A stretch of DNA of 64,000 nt from Curvularia sp. ZM96 (taxonomy: Eukaryota; Ascomycota; Dothideomycetes; Pleosporales; Pleosporaceae). The notes below the pieces were generated by a model. The model did not search any database, was not told the DNA's origin, and worked only from the letters and a program-made list of their open reading frames with translations. The stretch's first letter is position 1, and each line of letters starts with the position of its first letter. The stretch lies in assembly GCA_022457065.1 (NCBI GenBank), contig JAJGBQ010000002.1, positions 1,426,001 through 1,490,000 of the forward strand, written 5' to 3'. A program made the position numbers and the translations under genes. Shown here piece after piece: positions 1 through 12,539 of this stretch.

Positions 1-440
1 TAGGGTACAGTGATGGTAGAATTACTGGCTCGCATGCGCATTATTGAGTATAACAAATGACGCTGTCCTACTCAATTGCCCACGGTATCAATCAGTCAAG
101 ATTGAGCATCTATTCTATATGTTTGCATTTAAAAAAATCAACACTTTTCGTTGGCGATAAAACCCGGGGCGTGTTTACTACGTTTTGTTGTGCGTTCTAT
201 CATGCTGTGGTCTCGTGTGAAAAAACAGCCATACGAAAACGCCGTCTTTGGAAAAACTTGCGAAGCTTCGCATGCTCAATCCAGGTGGCAAATACACATC
301 TTATAGTATTTTCAAAACCCAATCGTCAATAGGTGCTAAATGATGCCCAAACTCTCAATGCTGCCGATGCACGCAGTCCCATTCGTACTAGAGTATGTCA
401 GTGTTGATGCAATACACAAAGTTGTCGAGGATCTAGAGCG
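1..440. other. Left-edge intergenic stretch, no gene seen
   Basis: This is the sequence beyond the 3' end of the BEACH gene. Short open frames exist on both strands, but none has a recognisable domain, plausible splice structure or coding-like composition. I see no RNA gene or repeat here. Confidence 0.5.
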
Positions 441-3400
441 CTAATTGAGATTCTTGAACAAAGAACCCATCTGCTCATAATCTCTTTCGCAACAAACTAG
501 AAATAGAAAAGTTGCTACGTACCACTCTGCCATCCTCATCGCCCGTATAGACATTATGAGGCATAGGCAATATACACGTAATGGGTGCTGATTGTGCCAG
601 CAAAGCAGGGTCGCCGTGATTCAAGACGTTGACGAGATTGGCAGACCATTTAGCGGGTGCGGAAGATGAGGAAGGCATGGTTGGAGGTGTGGGCGAAAGA
701 TGAAAGATCTAGTATATGTTAGTAGATGTAAGACGCGTGGCCATGGAACAAAAGAAAGAAATTGCCGACCTTTACAACTCCTCTTCGATGTCCAGTAAAG
801 ATGAGTTCGCGTTCACACCACTCGTTGCCTACTCCTTCATAAACTGCCACAGCAGTGATGTAATCAGCATCATCTTCACTATCGCAGATGTCTTCGTCGA
901 GTAGTATCGCGCCGTTGAGTGTTGTGATGATTAGCCGGTTTCCACACGCGAGAACAATGTTGCCTGTGACGTTGTTGATTTTGGCTGCTTGTATCGGCAC
1001 CGGATTCCGCTTTGACTGCGCGCCGAGGGCAAGCTCGCGCACAAACTCGTTGCGGTTGAGGTCCCAGAGGAAGACACGTCCATCAAGTGAGGCGGACAGG
1101 AACGCAGAAAATGCGCGGCTGGCAGCAATCGTCATAACAGGCGACTTGTGTCCGAAAAGCGTAGTGGCGTTCTGGAGCTCGATACGGCCTCGCTCGCCTC
1201 TGTTGACGGTCCATATGGCAAGAGTACAGTCTGTTCCTGCTGTGATCAACGTTCGGCCGTCAACGAAATGTGAGGTTGTTAATTGCCCAGAGTGTAAATG
1301 TTCAAATAGCCCAACCAGCTTCTTGGAGCTCGACTCGTAGAAGCGAACGCTACCATCCGTAAAGCCCCACTCCATGTAGCGATCATGGTGAGGAGGAATA
1401 TTTTGGCGGAACGGTGCAGAACACAGAAGCTTATCGCTCTTGCTGGTATAGTTGAGCGATGCGATGCGATCATGCATTTCCAGAAGCGTGCCTGGCACTC
1501 GATGCAAACTCTCTGCTGACGTATCGAGCCTGGTGGGTCGAGTGACATTGTCTTTTTGTGGGTGTGGTCTCTGGAAGACCTGTGGAGGCGTCTGTCCGAA
1601 ATTGTTGATAACACTAATCTTCTGCGCTCGCTCCTTCTCGTCTGTAATAGAGTCGAGATCAATTGCACCTTGGTAAGTCATGTAGTGGAACACGTTTGCA
1701 GCCTCAATAGCAGCCTCACCCCGCTGCTTGTATCCGAAGATCAAGTCAATCCAGTGGTGTAAATTCTGGCTCACGTACGGACTCTCCAAGGCCTCGCGCT
1801 GCTTCGCGATAAAAATCGCGGGGTCGCCCTTGGCCCAAGGAGGCAGTTTCACGTTGTCGATAGTTGAGCCGTCGGAACGCAGACCGAAATTGTATCCGTT
1901 GACGTTGGTCAGAAAGTCTGGCAGGAAGTAGAACTCGGGTGTAAGCTCGCGTACATCAGCCATGTTCTTCGCTGACACCGACTCCCATACATTCTGAATC
2001 GAGTAAAACATGCGGTCAGCGTGATCCCATGTTCCACCCTGGATTAGGAAGAATGCCGCACTGAACGGCTGAAGGCGCATCAGATAGGACGCCACAGTCA
2101 TCGCAGACGAGTAGTGAGTGCCATAATGGAAGGCATGGCTGGCGTCGCCCATCTCAGCGAAAGAAGCAAACCTTTCCCTGATCAGATGCTCTTGTTTGGG
2201 ATCTTGAATGCCGATAGGCTTTCGGAGATCACGGAAGTTGCTTGGGTCGCTCAGGTCTAGCTCTTCACTGTGATAGTTTGAAAGCACCCAAGGGAAAACA
2301 GGATATTGCGTGAGGTCGTTGAAGGTTCTTCCGGCAAGTGTGTTAACAAACATCAGGTAGTGAAAGTTGGACATTTCGCCTTTCAGCCACTTCTTCGTTG
2401 CTGGATGAGACGAAGCTGAGCCAAAGGCGGACACAAAGCGTGATCCAAACGTCTGGGGTGCTTCTTCGGGGTTTCGCAAGGAATCGAGACGCCATGAAAT
2501 CTCGGAATTGGCAAGCTTGTCCGGATTTGCGACATGCGACGCGCGCTGAAGAACTCTTGAATGTATGTCATTGCGAGCTTGTGGAGAGATGGCTGTCAGA
2601 AGGTAGCTGCGGCCGTCATCAAAGAATATTTCGATGCCCACGTCTCGGTGCAGGAAACGTCGCTTAGAGATGCTGATGACTTCGGTCCATTTCCAATTTT
2701 TCACTGCATCTTCTTGATTCCTAGGCGGTGGGCGACGATTGGTCACAGCCTCTTTGCCGGCAATGACCTGTACATATGGGTCGCGTTCATCGGGCGGTGC
2801 CTGCCAGACACGTACGATTTCACCATCGGATCTTTGGAAGAAATCGTCCAGCAAGTAGAGGCAGTCTTTTCCGACGATAAGAAGACCCTCGATAGCTTCG
2901 AGGCCGACCACCCGTGAAATGTTGCAGACATACTGGACCTGGTCGCCTCGATTGAGACTGCGCATGACTTTGCGATTTTTGTCTTCAAAACCATCTTCGT
3001 CCTCGTACATCGCTTCAACCATTTCAAAATCGTCGTCGCTACCTGACTCTCCTTCCTCTGTTGGGTCACCAGATGCAGTCGCTGTGGACAACGATCTCGT
3101 TGATCGCCCAGCAACAGGAGTAGCTTCAACAGCTTCTTTAGCAGTGATGATCGGCACGGTGGTATCCAATTTGGGTCTCTCCCGCGGGTCCGTATCTTTA
3201 CGCTTGGGCTGGTAGCTCTGATCGCGTGTGGTATTATCAATAATGATGCGCAAGCGCTTCCGGTCACGGCCTTCTGTTTCATCAAGCCGCCATCTGGCAG
3301 GTGGACTATTCTCGAACAGGCCACATGGGCCTTTCAGTTGGTGATCCAACTTGGCTAGGACCGTTGTCATGAAAGTGGCGTTGTCTTGCTGGTCTTGCAG

Positions 3401-6400
3401 AACGCGCTGATGCTTGATGCGCTCAGAAGCATGTATGTTTGATCGCCAGTGATTTGTTGAATTCTCGTGGTGGTTCCACACGTTTTCAGCCACAAGCTCG
3501 TCCGAATGCCACTGTTTCAGTTTTTCTTTGCGCTTGGCGATACGTCTCTGTGATGTCTCTTCGGTCTTCTTGTTCTGGCTATGCACGTAGTCCTCCCATG
3601 GTCTGGTCATCGAATTGTGGAAGAACTTATCCATGTCGGTCTTGTTCTTGTCAAGCCATTCCAGAAATGTTTCGTTGTCTAATTCAACAAGCTTCTGGAA
3701 GCCATCGTAAAGATCCTTCATGTCTCCATGGATGGCGTCGGCCAAAATCATTGACGTTTCATCGGGTTTCTGCACCATGAGCAACCTCCAGAAACTCGCT
3801 GCCGCAAGGCGTACGTTCATGTGTTCCGATGACAGTTGCGAGTAGAGCAGATAGCAAATCATCTTGAGTGAAAAGGTTTCGTTGTTGGCTGATGAGAGAA
3901 TGATTGGCTGCCAATACACCATCTTCTCGATCACTGCTGTGGTAGTTGCGCCGCCTTCGGACTCGTCTGGATCTGCTAGCCGGAGAAGAGCAACTTTCAA
4001 GAAAGTCGTCCGAATCGACTGAATAGCTTGGGTGCACAGTCTGACGGATTTGATAGTTGCAACATCAGGACGCTCCAAGTATTCCAGGAGAAACCCAGCA
4101 AAGTCGAGCAATGGCTCTGCACCCTCGAGAAACCAGCCTTCAAAGACGGCCTCAGATACGTGCTGGACGAATCGTGAGAGGTTCGTAAGAACCCGTGGCT
4201 CATGCAAAAGTTTCTGGTCCAGCTGAAGTGCATTTTTCACGGACATCATGGTCTGCCGTAGAATGTACGACTCGAAGTACGCCTGGTGTTCTTGGAAGCC
4301 TGGTGGTGTTTTCAAGAATAGCCCCAAGCCAGGGAACTCCTTGCGCGTAAATATTTGATCCTTGAAGACATCGAGAACAACCTCTAACATCGCCTCGACG
4401 ACTGAGCTGCCCACTTTTAGCGGCACAGGGGCAATGTTTTTCGATGAGAGAATGGGATTCAGAGACGGTTGTTGAGTGGCTTGCTTCTTATCGGCTGATA
4501 CGAGCACGAAAGAAGATGCTTTGCGGAGAGGCAAGACGCGCCGAGACGAAGGTGCAGGTGAGCTGCTGACGTTGGTGGTCCGAATTACGGGCGCTGTTTG
4601 CCCATTGGCCTTGGAAAGCGGCTGTATTACCACATCCTGGCCCTCAAACGTCAACGCTGAACCTCGTGAGAGTAACTCAGTCTCTGCGCTGACGCTATCA
4701 GATGTAACAATCACCGGGTATAGGACAAACAACAGCTCCTGGACATAGTTGGATGTGTTGGCGTAATCACGGAAATTCTCTGACCGGGAATGCAGCTCAG
4801 ACATAAATTGGATGGCAGAGTTCAAGACTACAGCAAAGTCGTTCAAGCGGTCTGTTTGGGGCGCACGCATATCTGCCAAGGTTAACACCGAAGAAAGAAT
4901 TTGCAAATACATACATACCGACTGTGGGCTGCTTAGCGTTCAACGACATTGTTCTGCGCCGGCCACGAGTGACTGAGCCCTCGTTGTTCTCCTGTTTGGG
5001 GGCAGTGGTGTCCGTTCGAGCCAGATCTCGATCACGTACAATCGCTCGTAGCCCTGTCTCCAACATGGCGGTGATCACAGGGAAAACTTCTGGATAACAA
5101 ATCTTCAGTTCCGACTGAGGCGAGTGGGCGATAAATATATCGACCAGGTTGAAGACATCGAAATCACGCTCGAAGTCGATAGTAGCCACGTCGCGACCGA
5201 ACAAAATGGCGAAGCAGATGGTCCAGATTCCTGGTGTGTTCCACCAATGCCGTAATCTGTTCTTCATGAGAATGAATCCACCAGTCTTGTCTGCGAATTT
5301 CTTCACATAATGTGTTCCGTTCAGCACAAGTAAACGAGCAAGAATTTTGGCACCGAGGACGACAACTCGCTGCTCAGGTTCAGCAAGCAGGTAGAGAAGC
5401 CATTTACCCGTGACATTCTTTGCAAAACGCACTACCTCATGTGGGTTTTGAGGGTCACAGAGTAGCTCTGATAAGAGATTGAGGATAGCGATACCCAAAT
5501 CTGGCAGAGACAGGAGTGGAGTGTCCGTTCCAATTGAGGATGGACTAGCTGACCGTGATGTGCCGTCTGGTGTCAAAGAAGGTGTTGTACCTCTACGCAG
5601 ACGAGCTGCACTCGCTTTCGTACGTAACGGACGTTTCCCGTAGTTTGCACGGCTGTCATGCAGTGCGTACGTGACGAAAAGGGAGAGTGACCTCGCATTC
5701 TCTCCGTTGAAGTTGGTCAATAGGAGAGTCTTAAAGGCAGCAAGGAAGAGCTTGAATGTTGGTGGAGTAAACCTCTCGCCTTTGAGAGCGTCTGTGAGGC
5801 GCTTGACCACACCTTGAGGATATTAGCTAGAGATTGACAGGTCTGGCAAAGATACATACGTATTCGATGAAATCGCTTAGCATTATAGTGATGATGTTTG
5901 CTACCTCGAGCAAAATGGACAAATTGCGTGTAGTACAGCTTATGTGTCTCCAATGAGGTGGCTCTGCGCCAGATTTCCAAATCAACCAGTAAGACTCTGT
6001 ATGCGAGCGGATTTATGATGAGTGACTCGGTCGGCTGTTGCTCATCATAGCCAACGAATCGGAGGATGATTCGCAGCAGCTGCAAAACAAAGACCTCGCA
6101 ATCTTCCTGCGTAACATCAAGAGATGACGCATTCCTCGAGACCAATCCACCCATGGTGAATCCAATCTTTTGGCGCAGGACTTCGGCAAGAACGGCGAAT
6201 CCATTGCGCTGCTCCATGGCCTCGCAGTTGCGCCAATTACCCCCTACAGCCTCGAGTAGTATGTTGACGGCGCGAAGCATGCTTTCTAGCGTTTGGGCAG
6301 ACTGTACCAGCTTTAAGCCAACAGCAACACATCCGCCAACTCGCCAGATGGCATCATCCAGGGATTGGGGAACAACGACAACAGGGTCGCCTGACAGTCG

Positions 6401-8524
6401 TCCAAATCCCCGTGCCTGGGACAGCGCATCGTTTACTGAGGGAACAGCAGCGTTGATGATGATTGGCGTGCTATGCATCCTGGTATACTTGTGAAGGGTC
6501 TTGGCCGACTCTCGCGACAGAGACCGAATCAGCTGAGATTCGTCAATGGAATTCCTGTCATCGTCATCCATGACAGAGCTAGGGGAGAAGCTCAGTATTA
6601 TCTTCGACTCAGACATGAGATGGCTTGCAGGCGCCCTGATGGCGGCCACAATATCTGACCGCTCTTCCTTCCCAGGGTGAAGCATTTCATTATGAACATG
6701 AAGCTCTGCAGAAGTTCTATAGGTTTGGAATGATCCAAGCTTGTCTTGGAAGTTGCCACAATAACGTGGGCCAAGTTTGTGGTATACAGCAATTAGTTCA
6801 TCCGACAATGGCTCTGAAAAGAGATGAAAGGAAGCGACTGATAACTTGGAAGAAATGACATTTCTTCCCAGTCGAGGTGCTAGATTCCGTGGTGTTCCCA
6901 GGAATGCGAGTATGTGGTGCTTGGGGATACTGGAAGACATGGAGGTAAAGCTGTCCTGGCTGCTGTCCAGCACTGGAGGGTGCGATGGGTAGTGGGCTTT
7001 CATAGTTTCGGTAAACTCACCGTCCACGAAGAGGGATGCTTTGGCAGGACCCATGCTGATGGCCTTGGCTCTTCGATGGACTACCGCAATGTGGTACCAT
7101 CTTCCTTGTTCAAAGCGCGGGGCCTTTTTGAACCTTACACTAGGCACGACGCCCGCCGAGTGACCCATGTAGGTCTGCAAAATGAAGCAACGACTGTCTC
7201 TTTCCAAGTAAGCCATTAAAAAGCACGTCTGTGTGTCATCATAGGCACCAAACAATGTAGTGTGGCAGTCGGTGTCAAACTTATCCACGCGCACCCATGC
7301 GGCGAATGTATAACCACCTCCAGGAGAGACGGGTGGAAAGGGCCGGCCAATGTCTGGAAGCTCAACCGCGCTGAACCCATGCAGAGACAGATCAAACTGT
7401 ATAAAGGGCGGGTCTCGAGACGAACGCATCGCTCGCAGAAGGAATTCGGCCGCCTGTTCGGACGACGCAGCCTTGCGGAAGAGGTAGTAGGCGTCATCGA
7501 GCTTGTTGATGCCGTATTGCACCAAGTTGTTAGCCAAATCTTGCAGCAGGCCAGCTTCTGCAGGAGCGCACTTGTTTTCAAATAGGAGAGGTAATAGTAG
7601 GCTCAGGACACCTGTGATGTGCAGAGCAGCTTTGTTGTAGGAAGAGAGTGCAGTCATCTCTTGGATGGCAAGGAGGACCGAGACGGAGAGAGGCTTGGAG
7701 TGGGTGCCTGGAACATCCTCGCCAGACAGGCCTTGCCAGAAGTGAAAGATGGTGGGCATGATGTCTGGGTTCTGCAGTACTTCATTGCCGCTGAATATGG
7801 CGCGCACCTGGGCGCGCAATGACTCGACGTCTATCTCGGTATCGCTGACCATGGACCGCGGACTCGAGACGGCAGTCTCTGCGGGCTGCTCACCGCCATC
7901 CGCTGCTGGAGCCTCATCCTGCTCTGGTCGTGGCTTGTCGAACTTCTTATCGACGTCTCTGAATATCCGTGTCATTGCCTCTTCGCCTAGGGCAAAAGCG
8001 AAGAGGGTGCCAAAAAGCTGCTCCTGCCCCGCATCGTCACGCTTACTCTGGGACTGGCCACCAAAGACTCCCGTGCTGCCCAGGGCTTGCTCCAGCGCAT
8101 TCCAGCCGCCATGCTCGACTCGCTTTGCGAAGAATCGCCTGTTACCGGCGTGCTCGTTTAGCGCATCGGACAGGACATCTAGGGTGGCCTTGATGACCTC
8201 GAAGAAGTCGACGCGGTCGGAGGCAGACAGCTCGGCAGGCTTGTAGAAGCCCGAGAGGGAGCGGAGGGTGACGAGGAGGGTCTCGAAGCCATGGACATGG
8301 CGAAAGGCATCTTTGGTGTGGGTTTGGTTGTTGGACTCGATGAGCAGCTGGCGCATGCGGCGGAGGGCATTGCTCTGGATCTGGAGGACGTGGGCGGTGG
8401 GCGGGGAGGACTCGGAGGCCTTTGTGAGTTCGTCGGCAAGGCTGCGGAGTTCGGCTATCTGGTTGTTCATGGGCGGGATTCTAGAGGCGGCCGTCGACGA
8501 CCTGTGCGGCCGAGTGGTGGCCAT
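441..8524 (-). CDS. BEACH-WD40 protein (Bph1/beige/neurobeachin family)
   Basis: This is a giant cytoplasmic scaffold of the BEACH family, which acts in membrane trafficking, vacuole or lysosome function and cell-wall-related sorting. Frame-consistent exons are 8524-5860, 5812-4919, 4872-770, 708-523 and 470-441, with introns of 46-61 nt. They give about 2625 residues, normal for the family. From N to C terminus it has helical armadillo-like sequence, a concanavalin/laminin-G-like segment (around nt 7300-6950), a PH-BEACH domain (around nt 3000-2850), the BEACH core with NTLAGRTFNDLTQYPVFPW (around nt 2350-2280), and C-terminal WD40 repeats (around nt 1390-540). The start codon opens the longest frame, just upstream of the divergent promoter. 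The last exon of ten codons is tentative: a GTACGT donor at 522 and CAG at 471 support it, but reading straight through would instead stop at 475. Family assignment is firm; only the extreme C terminus is uncertain. Confidence 0.93.
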
Positions 8525-9507
8525 GTTCAGTCGAGGCCGCTACGGAGCAACTTGGTGGGCGGAGGGAATAGCGGGGCGGAAAGTGTAATCATGTCTCCCG
8601 AGCCTCCCGTGCACCCATTGGGCGTGGTAGCAGATTGGCTGGCCGGTCGAGGGTTGGGGAATGGCACACAGGAAGCTGGCCGATGCGTCGCGTAGGCTTG
8701 GGGCGGTGTTGCTCCGACAGTTGGTGGAGCTTGGACTCGTCGTGTGAGCGAAGCTACCCCAGGCAGCCGCCGCGAGGTGGAGCCGACCCAACTCGCGCTC
8801 GCGGCAACAAAGGCGAATGCACCAGCATAGCGCGAGGTTAGCATGCGAACGCTTGCGTGCTAATATGCTCGACTAACCCGGCTGCAATATGATAAACGGC
8901 GCTCACGTCTCACGGGGCCCTGCAGGTGCGCTGCTGACAACAGGACCCTGAGCCGGCGTGCAGGGAGGGCTGGACGGCCATGGACGATGGTGTGCTCTGG
9001 AGGGCAGCGCTGTAAGCCGCCCCAAGACGTGGTTGCCCGGGAGCACGTTGGAGCTGACAAGTCAGACCGCCGGCCGCCATGACGAGTACACACAGCATGG
9101 GGCTGTCGACTGAGGCTCTCTGCTTGGGACGCAGGCTGCCTCGACGGACAGGAACCACGGCCCAGCGCTGTGCAGTCCCGCGCCCATTGGCATCTTGATA
9201 CGACACGTCCGCGGTCTGATACGCGGGCGCGTGCATCCCAGCCCCATGCGGCCTAGCGCCTCCCCAGCCTCACCCTGGCGGTGCTCAAGCTCCCAGGTCA
9301 GGTGCGTCATGCTCGGGTGGGTCCATGCACCGCGGCCGTCCTGATAAGAGAGCTCCATCGCCATAGCTACCCCCAGCCCATCCACCTCCCCATCTCTCCT
9401 CCACATCGCTCCCATCCTCTCCCCCGTCTTCATCTCATTCCCCCTTTCCCCATTTCCCCAGGCCTGTCTTTGCCACAACTCGCTGTGCGAGCACAACACC
9501 CACCACC
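8525..9507. promoter_or_regulatory. Divergent promoter region between BEACH gene and protease
   Basis: This 983-bp spacer separates two divergent start codons. It is GC-rich, and from about 9365 to 9485 it is a long pyrimidine-rich tract on the plus strand, a common promoter or 5' leader feature in filamentous fungi. No TATA box or RNA gene is evident. Open frames inside it look like by-products of high GC content. Confidence 0.5.
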
Positions 9508-11330
9508 ATGAAGTACAGCCTGATCTTCGCGCTCCCGGCTTTGGCCGCCGCGTCGCCCACCTTCTCGACCGAGACGATTCACAAGGAGTCCGCTCCCGTG
9601 CTCTCGTCGACGTCGGCCAAGGAGGTCCCCAACAGCTACATGGTCGTCTTCAAGAAGCACGTCAAGGATGCCTCCAAGCACCATGACTGGGTCCAGAGCG
9701 TCCACTCCAAGAACACGCAGGAGCGCATGGAGCTGCGAAAGCGCTCCAGCGACCTGCCTGTCAGCAACGAGGTCTTTGCTGGCCTCAAGCACACCTACGA
9801 GCTGTCCGGCCTCAAGGGCTACTCTGGTCACTTTGACGATGAGACCCTCGAGGCCATCCGAAACCACCCCGATGTAAGTCCCATCCTCGCCACTCAGTGG
9901 TTGCGCCCGTCGGGCCAGGCAACAGCACCTTGCTGCATTTGGCTGCGCGGCGCGCGGTCTCGAATCCGCTCCGCGCGCCTTGGCTCGGCGGCCTGCTCCG
10001 GCCGCGCAATCAGGCGCAATCATTCGCAATCGCACGTGATTCCATCGGGGGTCCGGTACCTGCATCGTATTTGGCGCTAACAGCATGACAGGTCGACTAC
10101 ATCGAGCGTGACTCCGAGGTCCGCATCCTCGGCGGCGATGAGCCCGAAATCGAGAACAACTCCCCCTGGGGTCTTGCCCGTATCTCACACCGCGACTCGC
10201 TGAGCTTCGGCACCTGGAACAAGTACCTCTACGCCGCCGACGGTGGTGAGGGTGTTGACGTCTACGTCATCGACACCGGCACGAACGTCGAGCACGTCGA
10301 CTTCGAGGGCCGTGCCAAATGGGGCAAGACCATCCCCAACGGCGATGCCGATGAGGACGGCAACGGCCACGGCACCCACTGCTCTGGTACCGTTGCCGGC
10401 AAGAAGTACGGTGTTGCCAAGAAGGCACACGTCTATGCCGTCAAGGTCCTCCGCTCCAACGGCTCGGGCACCATGTCCGACGTCGTCAAGGGTGTCGAGT
10501 TTGCGGCCAAGTCGCACTCCGAGGCCGTCTCTGCCGCTAAGAACGGCAAGAAGAAGGGCTTCAAGGGCAGCACAGCCAACATGAGCTTGGGAGGTGGCAA
10601 GTCCACTACCCTCGACATGGCTGTCAACGCCGCCGTCGATGCTGGTCTCCACTTCGCTGTGGCTGCCGGTAACGACAACGCCGACTCGTGCAACTACTCT
10701 CCAGCTGCGGCTGAGAATGCCGTCACCGTCGGTGCCTCCACGCTCTTGGACGAGCGTGCGTACTTCTCCAACTACGGAAAGTGCAACGACATCTTTGCCC
10801 CCGGTCTCAACATTCTCTCCACTTGGATCGGCTCCAAGCACGCCACCAACACCATCTCTGGTACCTCGATGGCTTCTCCTCACATTGCTGGTCTCCTTGC
10901 CTACATGCTGTCTCTCCAGCCTGCCAAGGACTCTGCTTACGCTGTCGCCGACATCACCCCCAAGAAGCTCAAGGCTAACCTGATTGCTATTGGTACCGTC
11001 GGTGCTCTCTCTGATGTCCCCAGCAACACTGCCAACGTCCTCGCCTGGAACGGTGGTGGTTCCTCCAACTACACCGACATCGTCGAGAAGGGTGGCTACA
11101 CTGTCAAGAAGGCGGCTGCCAAGGAGGACGAGGAGTCCGAGTTCCGCATCACCATCCCCTCGCTCTCTGAGCTCGAGGATGACTTCGAGAAGGCCAAGGA
11201 GTCTGCTGGCCGCAAGGCTCACCACGTCGGTGGCAAGCTCCAGCACCTCGAGGCCGAGATTGAGGACTTCATTGCCGAGGAGATGGAGTCTATGTTCGAG
11301 AAGGTCAAGGAGCGCATCGCCAGCCACTAA
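9508..11330 (+). CDS. Vacuolar subtilisin-like serine protease (protease B type)
   Basis: This is a secretory-pathway S8 endopeptidase of the fungal vacuolar protease B group (yeast Prb1, Aspergillus PepC). The group matures vacuolar hydrolases and degrades protein during starvation and autophagy; homologues are known mould allergens. Exons 9508-9873 and 10092-11330 join in phase 0 and give 534 residues, typical length. It has an N-terminal signal peptide (about residues 1-16), an I9-type propeptide (about 43-125), then the S8 domain with the triad Asp183 (VIDTG), His215 (GHGTHCSGTVAG) and Ser381 (SGTSMASPHIAG), all intact. The tail after about residue 460 is charged and probably helical. The intron is unusually long for the window (218 nt) and GC-rich. 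Strong C-ending codon bias suggests high expression and creates long antisense open frames that are not genes. Confidence 0.95.
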
Positions 11331-11930
11331 ATGGCAACGTCTTCGTAATTACATTGATCCATGTGATCTATTGCTATTTGGTACGGAATGAATTAGGGTC
11401 TGGCGTCGGTTTCTTGCATGGGTCATATGGTTTCTTTTTTCATTAGGTACAATTTGATGCGCTGTACGCTACGGAACGGATAGGATACGAAACGCAAATC
11501 GAGATAGAGTGGGATATCTGAAATGAATCTTGTCGTCTCTAACAAAGAAGGGCTGCCCCTGACCGTGACGCGTCTTCATGTGATAGTGGAACTGTACTAA
11601 CCTGATGTGGAAATAGAGCACGTGGTCGTTGCGGAGCGCCTAGACACTAGGCCGTGCTGGTGGTACCATGCAAGGTACCAGATGAAAAGCAAACGCAGTA
11701 AAAGAAATTCCCTGTGCGGACAACTCACAGAGGGTGATAAGCAAAGAGAATCCTAAAAGAAAGTGGTATAGCTATGACGACCACCTAACCAGATCGTGTC
11801 ATATCCACACTTTGAGACCACAGGGTACCGACGAATACTTCAAAAAGAGTACAGTCAAGTAGACAGCGTGCTTGCACGGGTACAGGGCTGTAATCAGTGC
11901 ATAACCCACCGATTCCTCCTCTCAAACCCT

Positions 11931-12047
11931 CTATTTAATAATACTCGCCGCCTTCTCCCCAACCGCGTACATCGTCGCCTGCAGATGCGGTGCCGGCATA
12001 ACCGGAATAATCGACGCATCAATAACCGACAACTTCTCTAACCCCCA
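11931..12047 (-). pseudogene. C-terminal remnant of a GMC oxidoreductase
   Basis: Read on the minus strand, this segment encodes about 38 residues ending in a stop codon. It contains KLSVIDASIIPVMPAPHLQA followed by TMYAVGEKAASIIK. This matches the C-terminal hallmark of glucose-methanol-choline oxidoreductases (V-x-D-A-S-x-x-P then H-x-Q-A-T-x-Y-A-x-A-E-K-A-A), which lies near the flavin active site. Upstream on the minus strand the frame runs into a homopolymer and no further GMC motif, FAD-binding Rossmann motif or start was found. The rest of the gene is therefore missing. The reading frame of the remnant is undamaged, which suggests a deletion or rearrangement rather than long drift. It could also be a last exon whose upstream exons lie in sequence I failed to recognise. 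Confidence 0.8.
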
Positions 12048-12539
12048 TAAAAAAAAGCAGTTTGTCCGAAAACACATTCATCCATCTCCTTAGGTATCAT
12101 CACGCAGTTACTCGATCGATGCAAAAGCGTAAGCGACAAACTCCCGCTTTTGATTGCTTTTTCTGGAGAAAGGACTGGTTGGTTGTGCACTCTGCTCCAG
12201 GCGAGGTTTCCACAAGCGGGTGAACTTGGAGAGGTCGGGTTGCGATAGGATTTTGTGGACGTACCGAAGTGTAGTGCAGTCTTTTCCCGTCCTTGTTTTT
12301 GTCCTTTTTTTTTCTTTCTTTTTTGCCCTTGAGTCCGCCCTGATGTTCATCAGCAGCTCCACTGGTGCCTTGTTCCCTCTTGAAGCCTAAAGCTAAGATT
12401 GCCTCGTGCAGTAATCTACTGTACATTTAGGTTTGCACAGCTGGAAGGAGAAGGCTATGCTGTGTTGTAGAGTACGACATAGAGTCACCTAGGTCAGCCT
12501 GTACTCGCTCTTTCGACTACGCGTACCTACGCAATTTCA

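Noticed and set aside
9430..10188. Minus-strand open frame of 252 codons over the protease first exon and intron
   Set aside because: Composition shadow of GC-rich DNA, overlapping the signal-peptide exon of the real gene.
10185..11327. Long minus-strand open frame (380 codons) opposite the protease
   Set aside because: It is antisense to a clearly coding subtilisin exon with strong C-ending codon bias, which automatically opens this frame; its sequence is low-complexity Val/Gly/Leu without motifs.
12100..12426. Minus-strand open frame upstream of the GMC remnant, considered as its missing upstream exon
   Set aside because: Its sequence (lysine-rich GKKERKKKDKNKDGK) has no GMC motif and derives partly from a T-rich run.
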